Below, in pieces: positions 18,820-27,087 of a stretch of 64,000 nt of DNA. The position numbers were made by a program, and so were the translations under genes. The number at the start of each line of letters is the position of its first letter. Position 1 is the stretch's first letter. The notes beneath the pieces were generated by a model. The model saw nothing but the letters and a program-made list of their open reading frames with translations. It made no database searches and was not told the DNA's origin. The stretch lies in NCBI GenBank assembly GCA_003223215.1, contig QHYH01000142.1:1-64000 (forward strand), in the 5' to 3' direction. The DNA comes from Acidobacteriota bacterium (GTDB lineage Bacteria > Acidobacteriota > Terriglobia > Acidiferrales > UBA7541).

Positions 18820-20805
18820 TCAATGAAGGCCGGTTGGCGGGGAGCCGACGGCGTGCGCGGGCACCACGGTGACGGTGATCTGCGAAGGATATTGCCGGGA
18901 ATGATGGACCGTGTTGTGGGCGACGACGCCGCGTGATTCGTCGTAATTGTTGCCGCCGGTGTTGAGATTGCGGTCGAAGCGCGGGAAATTGCTGCTGGAA
19001 ACTTCGATGCGAAGCCGGTGACCGGCTTCGAAAAAGTTGCTGGTGTTCAGCGGCTGCAGCGTCACCTTGTAGACTTTACCCGATTCCATCCAGACAAGCG
19101 GTTTGTCGTAGCCGTCGCGATAGCGCATGCGTTGAATGGTTTCGTCAAGGTTGTAGGCCCTCCCGTCGGGGTACACGTCGAGGACCTTCACCGTAAAGTC
19201 CGTGTCTTTGGCGTCGGACGAGAAGTAGAGCGTCGGAATCATCGGACCGGACACTTCGGTGCCTTCCTTGAAGGGCTCAGAAGTGAAAACCAGGATGTCG
19301 GAGCGCGCTTCCATCCTGCGCTGGTCGAACGCCCCGGCCTGAACAGCGTCGCCCGTGCAACACACATTGCCGCCGTAGGAAAGCACGGGATTTATGGGAT
19401 CGTAAGTAAACGTGTCAGGCTTATCGGCTTCTGCCGGAGAAGTCACGAGCAAGCCGTCTCCCGTCAAAGAGTTGGCATGGCCAGCACTGGATAGAAACAT
19501 GGTCAGCGGGTGTGCGCTGGCGAGCGGCCAAGTGTCGGAAGACTGCCACTTGTTGATGCCCATCGTGTAGTACGTGACTTTCGGAAGCGCATCGAGCCGC
19601 GGGCTCTTATCGCCTTTGAGGAAGCGGTCAAAAAAGCTATAGATAATTTCCTGATAGTCAAGCCGGGCATCGCCCATGCTGCGTTCTCCGACGATGGTGT
19701 CTTCGGTCGCGCGTGTGTAGGCGCAGTGCGTGACAGGAGCGATGATGGCCCACTGCTGGTTGGCGATCTCGCCCTTGGCGTTTTTGCGGACATGATTGAA
19801 AAGAGCAAGATTCGGGCCAATCGAAACGTCGTACCAAGACATGAACCATAGCCCGGGGACATTGAGCGGCATATCGTCGTGATAGAGGCCGCCTTTGTAC
19901 CAGGCGGGATCGTTTGGAGTGCGCTTGATCATGCGGCCGCCGGTGGGGACGGGCATCGCATCGGCGAAAATTCCAGGAGGCCCGTCGACCGCCTTCAAGA
20001 TGTCTTGTTCGGGGAGATGCCAAAGAGCTTTGGACCATTCGACGGGAGGAAGCTGCTGCGCGAGGTCGAAGGATTTTGACTCGCGGATGAGGTCGGCCTG
20101 CGAGCTATCGGCCGGGAACATGGGCCGCACCTGGTTCTGCTCGCCATAGAGCCAGGCGATGAACAGCATCTGGACAGCGCCGCCGCGGTACCAGTTGCCC
20201 TGCTCGTAATAGGGCGCGACCCGGCCGACACCGGCGCCGAACCCCTGAACGTTCATCGCGGCATGCGCGGGATTTCCCATCGCTGCGATGCCCATCTGGT
20301 ATTCGGCGGTCGAAGAGCAGCCGGTGGTGCCGACTTTGGTGTTCGACCACGGTTGCGAGGAAATCCAGCTGAGCGCGTCGTCGCCGTCAGTGCGCGGCGC
20401 GCCAAGAATGTCGTAATTGCCTTCGGAAAAGAAGTGGCCGCGCTCGTTTTGAATCACATACGCATAGCCGCGTTTGATTGCCGTCAGGATGGTGGTCATG
20501 TCCGCGGGAACTCCGTTGCGTATATCCCAGAAGTTGAAATTGTACGGCGTGCGAACCCAGATGGTGGGGACTTTGCCGGGGGCGTTTTTGGGGCGGTAGA
20601 TGTCGGTGGCCAGCCGCACGCCGTCGCGCATGGGCATCAGCACCTTGCGATCGATGACGGCCAGGGCTTCGAGTTCCTTCTCGGTTTGCATGCGTTGTTC
20701 TTTTTGTGCGGGCGTGAGGGGTGGCTGCTGAGCTCGTGCGACGGCCAAAGCGATGGTCGAGACAAAGGCACAAGCCAGGAATACTCTGACGGTAGATTTC
20801 CTCAT
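18820..20805 (-). CDS. Secreted CocE/NonD-family hydrolase
   Basis: The 661-residue protein has an N-terminal signal peptide ([17 protein letters not shown]). An X-Pro dipeptidyl-peptidase S15-type alpha/beta-hydrolase domain follows: [18 protein letters not shown], then [12 protein letters not shown], then the nucleophile region [12 protein letters not shown], and a His in [10 protein letters not shown]. The C-terminal third is the jelly-roll PepX_C domain ([20 protein letters not shown]). Relatives include cocaine esterase and acyl-amino-acid hydrolases. It is monocistronic; substrate unknown, probably ester or amide bonds in the periplasm. Confidence 0.92.
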   Translation of the reverse strand: MRKSTVRVFLACAFVSTIALAVARAQQPPLTPAQKEQRMQTEKELEALAVIDRKVLMPMRDGVRLATDIYRPKNAPGKVPTIWVRTPYNFNFWDIRNGVPADMTTILTAIKRGYAYVIQNERGHFFSEGNYDILGAPRTDGDDALSWISSQPWSNTKVGTTGCSSTAEYQMGIAAMGNPAHAAMNVQGFGAGVGRVAPYYEQGNWYRGGAVQMLFIAWLYGEQNQVRPMFPADSSQADLIRESKSFDLAQQLPPVEWSKALWHLPEQDILKAVDGPPGIFADAMPVPTGGRMIKRTPNDPAWYKGGLYHDDMPLNVPGLWFMSWYDVSIGPNLALFNHVRKNAKGEIANQQWAIIAPVTHCAYTRATEDTIVGERSMGDARLDYQEIIYSFFDRFLKGDKSPRLDALPKVTYYTMGINKWQSSDTWPLASAHPLTMFLSSAGHANSLTGDGLLVTSPAEADKPDTFTYDPINPVLSYGGNVCCTGDAVQAGAFDQRRMEARSDILVFTSEPFKEGTEVSGPMIPTLYFSSDAKDTDFTVKVLDVYPDGRAYNLDETIQRMRYRDGYDKPLVWMESGKVYKVTLQPLNTSNFFEAGHRLRIEVSSSNFPRFDRNLNTGGNNYDESRGVVAHNTVHHSRQYPSQITVTVVPAHAVGSPPTGLH

Positions 20806-21153
20806 CGGCTGATTCCCTCTCGAGAAACGGGAGTGTGATTATGCCCCATCCGGTCCTGTGCGGGAAGGAAGTGATCGACAAGCGGCCGAACCTAGAGACT
20901 CAACTTAGCGATGGGTGTGCCACGATTTTGCATCATCCTTGCGTGCTCGAAGGAGCTTCTCTCGCCTCGCTGTTCGGAGACGCAGAGCGCGGCGGGCAAG
21001 GGATCGCTGCCTATCTCAAGTAAAATCTAGCATCCGGCCCGGGTAGAGTACTGACGTCCCTACGGGTACTGACGTCCATTGACTCCGTTTCATCGGCTGT
21101 GTTACCCATAAGTGCGTTCACTTTGTGGCTTCCAGGGAGCCGCATCGCGAAAC
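20806..21153. other. Divergent intergenic region
   Basis: This separates the minus-strand hydrolase from the plus-strand anti-sigma gene. A 62-codon frame at 20835 has no homology I recognise. The clear feature is the direct repeat listed separately. I see no convincing promoter pair. Confidence 0.5.
21048..21077. repeat. 12-bp direct repeat, 18-bp period
   Basis: GTACTGACGTCC occurs at 21048-21059 and 21066-21077. It is in the leader region of the anti-sigma factor gene. It could be a regulator-binding site on one helical face or a small duplication. Confidence 0.7.
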
Positions 21154-21639
21154 ATGACTGCGGGCGCCAAACATCTCGAAATCACACTGGAGACGCAGGT
21201 CGAGAGCGTCAATCTTGCCGAGGAGATGTGTCTGCGCGTCGCGGAAGCGGCGGGATTTGGCGAGGATGACTGTTATCGCATCGGGATGAGCGTACGCGAG
21301 GGAGTCATCAATGCGTTCCACTATGGAAACCAGGAGCGGCCGGAGAAAAAAATCTATCTCGCCGTGGACATTACCTCGGAAAAACTGATCATTCACGTGC
21401 TGGACGAAGGCAGGGGATTCACTCTGGCCGATGTGCCAGACCCTCTGGCGGAAGAGAATCTGCTGAGCACTTCGGGGCGCGGGATTTTTCTGATGCGCGC
21501 GTTCATGGATGAGTTCGACGTGGTCACCGGGCGGACCGGCGGAGCGGAAATTGTGATGTCCAAGAACTTGCCGGTGCCCGGCGGCAATTCAACGAACGGC
21601 CGGGGCGGAGAAGGAACGGCGCCCAAGCAGGGAGCCTGA
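21154..21639 (+). CDS. RsbW-type anti-sigma factor kinase
   Basis: A GHKL ATPase of about 161 residues, of the serine-kinase anti-sigma type. The N box is MSVREGVINAFHYGNQ, G1 is VLDEGRGFTLADVPDP, and G2 is STSGRGIFLMRAFMDE. In the RsbW/SpoIIAB system such a protein binds a sigma factor and phosphorylates an STAS antagonist, which is encoded 21 bp downstream. I chose ATG 21154; a GTG at 21112 is possible. No sigma factor gene is adjacent, so the target is elsewhere. The PP2C-type phosphatase at 34.9 kb could close the cycle. Confidence 0.92.
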   Translation: MTAGAKHLEITLETQVESVNLAEEMCLRVAEAAGFGEDDCYRIGMSVREGVINAFHYGNQERPEKKIYLAVDITSEKLIIHVLDEGRGFTLADVPDPLAEENLLSTSGRGIFLMRAFMDEFDVVTGRTGGAEIVMSKNLPVPGGNSTNGRGGEGTAPKQGA

Positions 21640-21660
21640 GGAACAGGGAGTTCAGGAAAT

Positions 21661-22002
21661 ATGGCGCTACAAGCCACGTATCGCGATGCCGGGCCGGTTA
21701 CGGTTGTGGATTTGAGCGGGCGCATTACTCTCGGCGACGGCAGCGCGCTACTGCGCAAGACGATTCGCGGGCTTCTTCAGGATGAGAGGAAGAAAATCCT
21801 GTTGAACCTTGCGGATGTCGATTACATCGACAGCTCCGGAATCGGCGAACTCGTCAGCGGGTTCACCGCGGTGAAGAATCAAGGCGGCGAATTGAAGCTG
21901 CTCCAGCTGACAAAGAAAGTACGCGACCTTCTTCAAATCACAAAACTTTATACAGTGTTCGATATTTATACCGACGAGAACGCGGCCATTCGCAGTTTTT
22001 GA
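21661..22002 (+). CDS. STAS-domain anti-anti-sigma factor
   Basis: The 113-residue protein is a single STAS domain of RsbV/SpoIIAA type. The conserved phosphorylation site is in YIDSSGIGEL (Ser58/Ser59). It is 21 bp after the anti-sigma kinase and surely its substrate. When unphosphorylated it should sequester the kinase and release the sigma factor. Confidence 0.93.
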   Translation: MALQATYRDAGPVTVVDLSGRITLGDGSALLRKTIRGLLQDERKKILLNLADVDYIDSSGIGELVSGFTAVKNQGGELKLLQLTKKVRDLLQITKLYTVFDIYTDENAAIRSF

Positions 22003-22115
22003 TGGCGCTCCGTGTTTTAACCTGACCCGGCAAAGAATCGCTTGATTCCGGGCGACGCGCTCGTCCCCCTACCAAAGGCTCGCCTCCAGGACTCCGCTGC
22101 GGCACAATCTCTTGG

Positions 22116-23252
22116 ATGGATCAGGCGGCGGACACCATTTGGATTGCAGAGCAGGCGAAGGGGATCGGATTCGACTTGTGCGGCGTGGTCCGCGCGGAAA
22201 AATTCCCGGAGCTCGAAAACACCAAGGACTGGCTCAAACGCGGTTACGCCGGAGAAATGAACTATCTTTTCGACCCGCGCCGTGAAGATCCGCGCGGGGC
22301 TATGCCGGGAGTACAGAGCGTTATCGTTTGCCTGCTCAACTACAACACCGATCACCCACTTTCCCTGGACGCTAAACCCCGAGGCCAAGAGCATGACCCG
22401 AGGGGCTGGATTTCGCGTTACGCCTGGGGCGACGACTATCATGATGTGCTGAAGGAGCGGTTGCAGGCGCTCGTCGTGCTGCTTCGGGAACGCTTCCCCG
22501 AACCCTTCGAGGCTCGTGCCTATGTGGACACGGGACCGGTACAGGAGCGCGTGGTTGCGAAGTACGCGGGCCTGGGCTGGCTGGGAAAGAACACCTTGCT
22601 GCTCAATCAGGCGCTGGGCTCGTACTTTTTCCTCGGTGTGATTCTAACGACCCTGGATTTGGAACCGGCGCTCGGTGAAGGAGAAACGCCGCCGCCGGAC
22701 CTGTGCGGGAGTTGCCGGAGATGTCTGGAGGCCTGCCCGACGCAAGCGTTCGTCGAGCCTTATGTCATGGACGCGCGCAAGTGCATTTCTTACCTGACCA
22801 TCGAATTGCGCGGCAGCATTCCCAAGGAGCTTCGCGAGCCCATGGGCAATCATGTCTTTGGCTGCGACATCTGTCAGGACGTTTGCCCGTGGAACCGCCG
22901 CGCACCGGCTTCCCCCCTTGTGGAATTTCAACCGAGAGCTTTGCCTCGACACCGGGAGAAGGCATCGGAAGCGGCTTCGCAGGCCGAGGAGGATTCTCTT
23001 TTCATCCCCGGGCTCGATTGGCTCTTGACGCTCAGCCAGGAGGACTTTCGCCGGGTTTTTCGCGGCAGCCCTCTGAAGCGCGCCAAATGGCGCGGGCTGG
23101 TGCGCAACGCCTGCATCGCGGCGGGAAACTCCGGCATCCGGCCGGGCGGCACGAGCTACGCCCGCATCCTGGTTTCCTTACAGAAATTGGCCGCGTGCGA
23201 CGATGCGACCGTTGCTGAATCTGCCCAATGGGCGCTCTCGCGCATCCAATGA
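22116..23252 (+). CDS. queG: Epoxyqueuosine reductase QueG
   Basis: This cobalamin- and iron-sulfur-dependent enzyme makes the last step of queuosine synthesis in tRNA. The 378-residue protein has the QueG N-terminal domain (GIGFDLCGVVRAEKFPEL), the central VDTGPVQERVVAKYAGLGW motif, and two [4Fe-4S] ligand sets, CGSCRRCLEACPT and CDICQDVCPWN. Length fits the family. No other que genes are present in the window. Confidence 0.96.
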   Translation: MDQAADTIWIAEQAKGIGFDLCGVVRAEKFPELENTKDWLKRGYAGEMNYLFDPRREDPRGAMPGVQSVIVCLLNYNTDHPLSLDAKPRGQEHDPRGWISRYAWGDDYHDVLKERLQALVVLLRERFPEPFEARAYVDTGPVQERVVAKYAGLGWLGKNTLLLNQALGSYFFLGVILTTLDLEPALGEGETPPPDLCGSCRRCLEACPTQAFVEPYVMDARKCISYLTIELRGSIPKELREPMGNHVFGCDICQDVCPWNRRAPASPLVEFQPRALPRHREKASEAASQAEEDSLFIPGLDWLLTLSQEDFRRVFRGSPLKRAKWRGLVRNACIAAGNSGIRPGGTSYARILVSLQKLAACDDATVAESAQWALSRIQ

Positions 23253-23350
23253 ATGTGCAGCGGAAAAGCAGCGGACCAACGAACCCGCGAACCGGGGGCC
23301 GCGCGGCGGCCAGCTTCACCAGCCCGGCCGGGGGCGGCCGGGGGATCTGA

Positions 23351-23381
23351 TTACCAATCCCCATGGCGCTCGGGGTATAAT
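23351..23381 (+). promoter_or_regulatory. Possible promoter of superoxide dismutase
   Basis: A perfect TATAAT (23376-23381) is preceded by TTACCA (23351-23356), with a 19-bp spacer that is longer than ideal. It would give a leader of about 175 nt before GTG 23563. Confidence 0.4.
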
Positions 23382-23562
23382 CGCTGCCGCTGGCCAGCTA
23401 GCCCTCCGCGCTACCGAGGTTCCATGAATCGCCGCAAAATTCCTTTCTCAATCGAGTTTCGCCGGCGCTGGGTTGCTCGGGACAGAAAAGATTCGACGGG
23501 ATCCTCTCGGCGCTGGCTGCGTGACCACTGCGGACTCAAATCTCACTCTGGAGGAAAAATCC

Positions 23563-24177
23563 GTGGCATTTAGCGTGCCCCCGCTTCCTTATCCTTTTGA
23601 CGCACTGGAACCCTACATCGACGCCAGAACGATGGAGATCCATCACGACAAACATCACGGCGCCTACGTTACGAATCTGAACAAAGCCCTGGAAGGCCAG
23701 TCCGCGCTCCAGGCCAAGTCGATCGACGACTTGCTGAAAGGACTCGATGCCGTCCCCGAGAATATCCGCGCGGCCGTCCGCAACAACGGCGGCGGCCACT
23801 GGAACCACACGCTGTTTTGGACGCTGATGAAAAAAGGCGCGGGGGGCGAGCCCAAAGGAGACCTTGCCGCGGCCATCAAGTCCTCCTTCGGATCGTTTGC
23901 CGGCTTTCAGGAAAAGTTTACCGCTGCCGGCCTGGGCCGTTTCGGCTCAGGCTGGGCGTGGCTGGTCGTGAAAGACGGAAAGTTGGCGGTAGATTCGACC
24001 CCCAATCAGGACACGCCATATTTGCTTGGCGCAAACGCCAAAGTGGTGCTGGGCCTGGATGTCTGGGAGCACGCCTATTATCTGAAATACCAAAACGTAA
24101 GAGGCGACTACATCAAGGCCTGGTGGAACGTCGTGAACTGGGACAAAGCCGCGGAACTTTTTGCAGCGGCAAAGTAA
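23563..24177 (+). CDS. Fe/Mn superoxide dismutase
   Basis: The 204-residue cytoplasmic enzyme dismutates superoxide. All four metal ligands are visible: His27, His82 ([11 protein letters not shown]), Asp166 and His170 ([12 protein letters not shown]). The GGGHWNH context is more usual in Mn-type enzymes, but metal choice cannot be fixed from sequence. The start is GTG 23563, preceded by GGAGG at eight bases; the longer open frame to 23473 lacks SOD-like residues. It is followed by a clear intrinsic terminator, so it is monocistronic. Confidence 0.96.
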   Translation: MAFSVPPLPYPFDALEPYIDARTMEIHHDKHHGAYVTNLNKALEGQSALQAKSIDDLLKGLDAVPENIRAAVRNNGGGHWNHTLFWTLMKKGAGGEPKGDLAAAIKSSFGSFAGFQEKFTAAGLGRFGSGWAWLVVKDGKLAVDSTPNQDTPYLLGANAKVVLGLDVWEHAYYLKYQNVRGDYIKAWWNVVNWDKAAELFAAAK

Positions 24178-24204
24178 CCGCTTTCGAGACAGTCTCAAAA
24201 AGAA

Positions 24205-24238
24205 AAGGTCCTCGACTAAGCCGAGGGCCTTTTGTTTT
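24205..24238 (+). terminator. Rho-independent terminator of superoxide dismutase
   Basis: A 10-bp stem, AAGGTCCTCG with CGAGGGCCTT (one G-U pair), has loop ACTAAGC and the tail TTGTTTT. It lies 28 bp after the stop codon. It also separates this gene from the convergent LuxR gene. Confidence 0.85.
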
Positions 24239-24262
24239 CCACAAGATTCGAACGGCTGGAGG

Positions 24263-24883
24263 CTAAGCCATCAATTGCCGTTTGGCCAGGGGAACGATGG
24301 CGGCAGTGCGCCGCGGCGCAGGGTAATCCTTTATGGGCGGAGCATAGGAACGAGCGTCTCTCGCGGCTACGGGCTTGGGATCGGGAACTACTCCCATTGC
24401 GTGCCGCGCCGCTTCGCGAACCAGCTCCATGCGGCCGCGCACCTGGAATTTTGCCAGCAAGGACGAAACGTGAAATTTCACGGTCCTTTCCGAAAGGTTG
24501 AGATGCGAAGCAATTTCCTTGTTCGAGAGACTCTCCGAAACACCGGCAAGAACTTCCTCTTCTCTGCGGGTTAGCCGCACCTGGCCGTGAACGGCCTTGC
24601 CTGCCTCAAGCAGTTGGCCGGCTTTTTCCATAAGGTTTTCTAGCATGTCGTTTTCTGCCTGAACCAAAACGGCGTAGTCACTGGGGCTCTGGCCCCGAAT
24701 CAGGCAGTGCATGGCCAGCAGTCCGGCCGCTTGATCGACCGGGAGACGGCCGTCGGGCCCGGCCTGTACATGGAAATGGGCTACTCCAGAGTTCTTTTCG
24801 TAAAAGAAGAAGGTATTGCGGTGGGAGATAGGCCGGGCAGTCAACAACTGATGCGGATGGTCACTTCTGCGGATTACCTTCAC
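24263..24883 (-). CDS. LuxR-type response-regulator-like transcription factor, orphan
   Basis: About 206 residues. The helix-turn-helix of the LuxR/FixJ type is complete: LTRREEEVLAGVSESLSNKEIA, then LNLSERTVKFHVSSLLAKF. The N-terminal part is not a recognisable receiver domain; FFFYEKNSGVAHFHVQAGPDG looks more like a small sensory or PilZ-unrelated beta domain. A Pro- and Arg-rich tail follows the HTH. I prefer the second GTG (24883), which has GAGGGG at good spacing. Target genes are unknown. Confidence 0.8.
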   Translation of the reverse strand: MKVIRRSDHPHQLLTARPISHRNTFFFYEKNSGVAHFHVQAGPDGRLPVDQAAGLLAMHCLIRGQSPSDYAVLVQAENDMLENLMEKAGQLLEAGKAVHGQVRLTRREEEVLAGVSESLSNKEIASHLNLSERTVKFHVSSLLAKFQVRGRMELVREAARHAMGVVPDPKPVAARDARSYAPPIKDYPAPRRTAAIVPLAKRQLMA

Positions 24884-25381
24884 GTGCACCCCCTCAGAAT
24901 GCAGCCTCGTGATGGAACCGAAGCCAATGAGTTTTTAGTAGTTCGTTCTGTGCCCCTTGACGAGGCCGGATCCCCAATTGAGTAACTCGCCCGTACGTGA
25001 ATGCAATGGTGGCAGTCGAACCCGTGCTTGTTACCCAATCAACGCCAGCAAACAGGTTGGGCAAGGACTCCCTGAAGGTCCGTTTGGTGGACGTTCTGCC
25101 GAACTGATTCAAGCGTTGCAAGCAATCTTCCGCAATTCAAAAAATGCAAGTCTTTCACAGGCTGGGGTTTAGACCCCAATAATCTGAGTACTGTACCCTC
25201 GTTGCGGGTAGGAATTTCACGGCATGCGAATTTTTTCCACGAAAATTTGGCGAAGTCGATCGTCATGTGCACTGCGCAAATCGCACGAAACACGCAAGAA
25301 ATCAAGAGTTGTTGAGTCTAGACGTTGCTCCTCCACTTGTTGTGAAAAACTCTGCTGGAATCTGAGAAGAACCATCAAAGA
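24884..25381. other. Intergenic region, no supported gene
   Basis: About 500 bp with several short frames and none convincing. A hairpin TGGGGT-TTAG-ACCCCA sits at 25163-25178 without a T-run. The plus-strand segment near 25010 translates to GGSRTRACYPINASKQVG, which resembles spurious peptides seen in intergenic repeats. Confidence 0.5.
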
Positions 25382-26569
25382 TCAAAACACCCGAGTTTGT
25401 TGCGGGCTAATGAGTTCGTATCGCAGGCCGCGCCACCGGATTTTGCGCGTCAGCGAAGAGTTAACAAAGTTTGCCAGGTAGAGGAACGGCATGAAAAGGG
25501 GAAGCAGGACATAGTCTGAAGCCATTCCCATGATTTGCGCGCGTGCATTGGGCAAAGCTTCGGTTACACCCGTAAGGCGCAGCCCTCCTCGCATAGCGGA
25601 CAGCAGCAAGGGAAGGAAAGTCAGGATCACCAGTGGCAGGGCCGGCCTTCCCGCGACGAGCGTGGTGAGCGTCACATAGCAGCCCAGCAGCAACGTCAGG
25701 CAATAAAGAAGATGCGTGAGCGCTGCCGCCCTCCACATTTTGCTCGCGTAGACACGCGTGATCAGGATTTGCCGGTTCGTGAATTCCAGCAATCCCGCAA
25801 AGTCCGTCTCCACATAGGAGATGGTCAGGCTCTCCGGGATGAACACGATGGAGCGTCCGGTTCTTTCGAGCGCGCGAGTCAATGAATAATCGTCGCTTAC
25901 GGAATTCTTCCATTCCTCCAGCACGCCCGATTGCTCGAAAGTAGCGCGCCGAATCGCCGTACCTCCGCCCCAGCAGAAATTCCTGGCCTTCTCGCCGAGC
26001 ATGGTGACAACCGGCACATTCCAGGCTGCGAGAAGCCGCGTCGGCAGATTGCCGTTATTGGGGATCAGCCAGCGCATCGTGCTCGTGGCTCCGACCCGCG
26101 AATCCGCCAGCGGGGCAACCAGATGGTGCAGCCAGTGCTTCCCGGGCCGGCCATCGGAATCGGCAAACACCAGCACCTCAAATTCTTCGGGCAGTTGTTC
26201 GACGCCGGTTCGCAGATTGTTCACCTTCTCACCGCAATTCACGGCTTTCCCGGCAATCACGATTTTTGTCTTGACGCGAGAACTCTTCGCGACCCGTTCA
26301 ATAATGCTGCGGGCGGGATCTTTCTCCGAGGCGAGGATAAAAAAGATTTCGTAGTTCTGGCGTTCGAATTCCGTCAACGAAACCAGGTTGCGCTCGAGCC
26401 CCGGCTCGATACCCTTGCATGGGCAGAGCACGGCCACGCGCGGCGCGTAGAATCCGGGATCGCCGTACAGCCGCCGGCGCACGTAGGCGAGCCAGCGCAT
26501 GGCTTGCCAGACGAGATAGGCGCCGAGCAGGATCTGGATGATTGCCAGTATGTAGAAGAGTGTTTCCAC
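25382..26569 (-). CDS. Membrane glycosyltransferase, ceramide glucosyltransferase-like (GT21)
   Basis: The 395-residue protein has an N-terminal membrane helix, a GT-A domain and three to four C-terminal helices. Motifs typical of GT21/GT2 are CPCKGIEPGLERNL, the DxD-like FADSDGRPG, the GGTAIRR acceptor loop, SDDYSLTRAL, and the QILITRVY (QxxRW-like) element. Relatives glucosylate ceramide or hopanoid-type lipids (HpnI family). It stands alone on the minus strand, so the lipid acceptor is unknown. Confidence 0.88.
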   Translation of the reverse strand: METLFYILAIIQILLGAYLVWQAMRWLAYVRRRLYGDPGFYAPRVAVLCPCKGIEPGLERNLVSLTEFERQNYEIFFILASEKDPARSIIERVAKSSRVKTKIVIAGKAVNCGEKVNNLRTGVEQLPEEFEVLVFADSDGRPGKHWLHHLVAPLADSRVGATSTMRWLIPNNGNLPTRLLAAWNVPVVTMLGEKARNFCWGGGTAIRRATFEQSGVLEEWKNSVSDDYSLTRALERTGRSIVFIPESLTISYVETDFAGLLEFTNRQILITRVYASKMWRAAALTHLLYCLTLLLGCYVTLTTLVAGRPALPLVILTFLPLLLSAMRGGLRLTGVTEALPNARAQIMGMASDYVLLPLFMPFLYLANFVNSSLTRKIRWRGLRYELISPQQTRVF

Positions 26570-26693
26570 TTTCTTTCAAAGAATAGCAGAGGAGGATTGT
26601 TCACGGAGCGCGGATAAAGCGGCTAGAATCGCAACCGTCAACGGTTGTGAAGGACGGTTTCATGAGCCGTTCCATTTCTTCAAGGAGAGACAA

Positions 26694-27035
26694 ATGCCAA
26701 GAGTCGATGCGGGAATGGTTACTTGCGGGCTGGATTTGCCGGGGTATCGGATTGTGAGGAATTTCGGGATCGTTCGCGGAATCGTGGTGCGCTCGCGCAG
26801 CCTGATCGGAAATCTTGGGGCTGCGCTGCAAACGATTTGGGGCGGCAATATCACTCTTCTTACGAATCTGTGCGAGAGAACGCGCGAGGATGCCTTCGAG
26901 CTTCTTTTGCAGCACGCCGGCGAGCATGGCGCCAATGCCGTGATTGGCATGCGCTACGACGCCACGGAAGTGATGCAAGGCGTTACCGAAGTTCTTGCTT
27001 ACGGCACGGCCGTGCACGTGGAGCGCCTTGCCTGA
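26694..27035 (+). CDS. YbjQ/UPF0145-family protein
   Basis: The 113-residue protein matches the UPF0145 family, with VTCGLDLPGYRIVRNFGIVRG at the start and HAGEHGANAVIGMRYDATEV near the end. Proteins of this fold form pentamers and have been called heavy-metal-binding, without proven function. AAGGAGAG precedes the ATG. It is 52 bp upstream of the kinase and probably in the same transcript. Confidence 0.9.
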   Translation: MPRVDAGMVTCGLDLPGYRIVRNFGIVRGIVVRSRSLIGNLGAALQTIWGGNITLLTNLCERTREDAFELLLQHAGEHGANAVIGMRYDATEVMQGVTEVLAYGTAVHVERLA

Positions 27036-27087
27036 ATCATTCGCCGCATTTCGGGATGCGAACGGAGTGGTAAACTTCGAGCCTGTC

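Noticed and set aside
20263-20838. Plus-strand 191-codon frame opposite the CocE-type gene
   Set aside because: Antisense to the signal peptide and catalytic domain of a clear gene; no independent features.
25000-25060. Possible tRNA T-arm (GGTTCGA-like bases on the minus strand)
   Set aside because: The flanking bases do not form a 5-bp T stem and no acceptor or anticodon arm can be folded.
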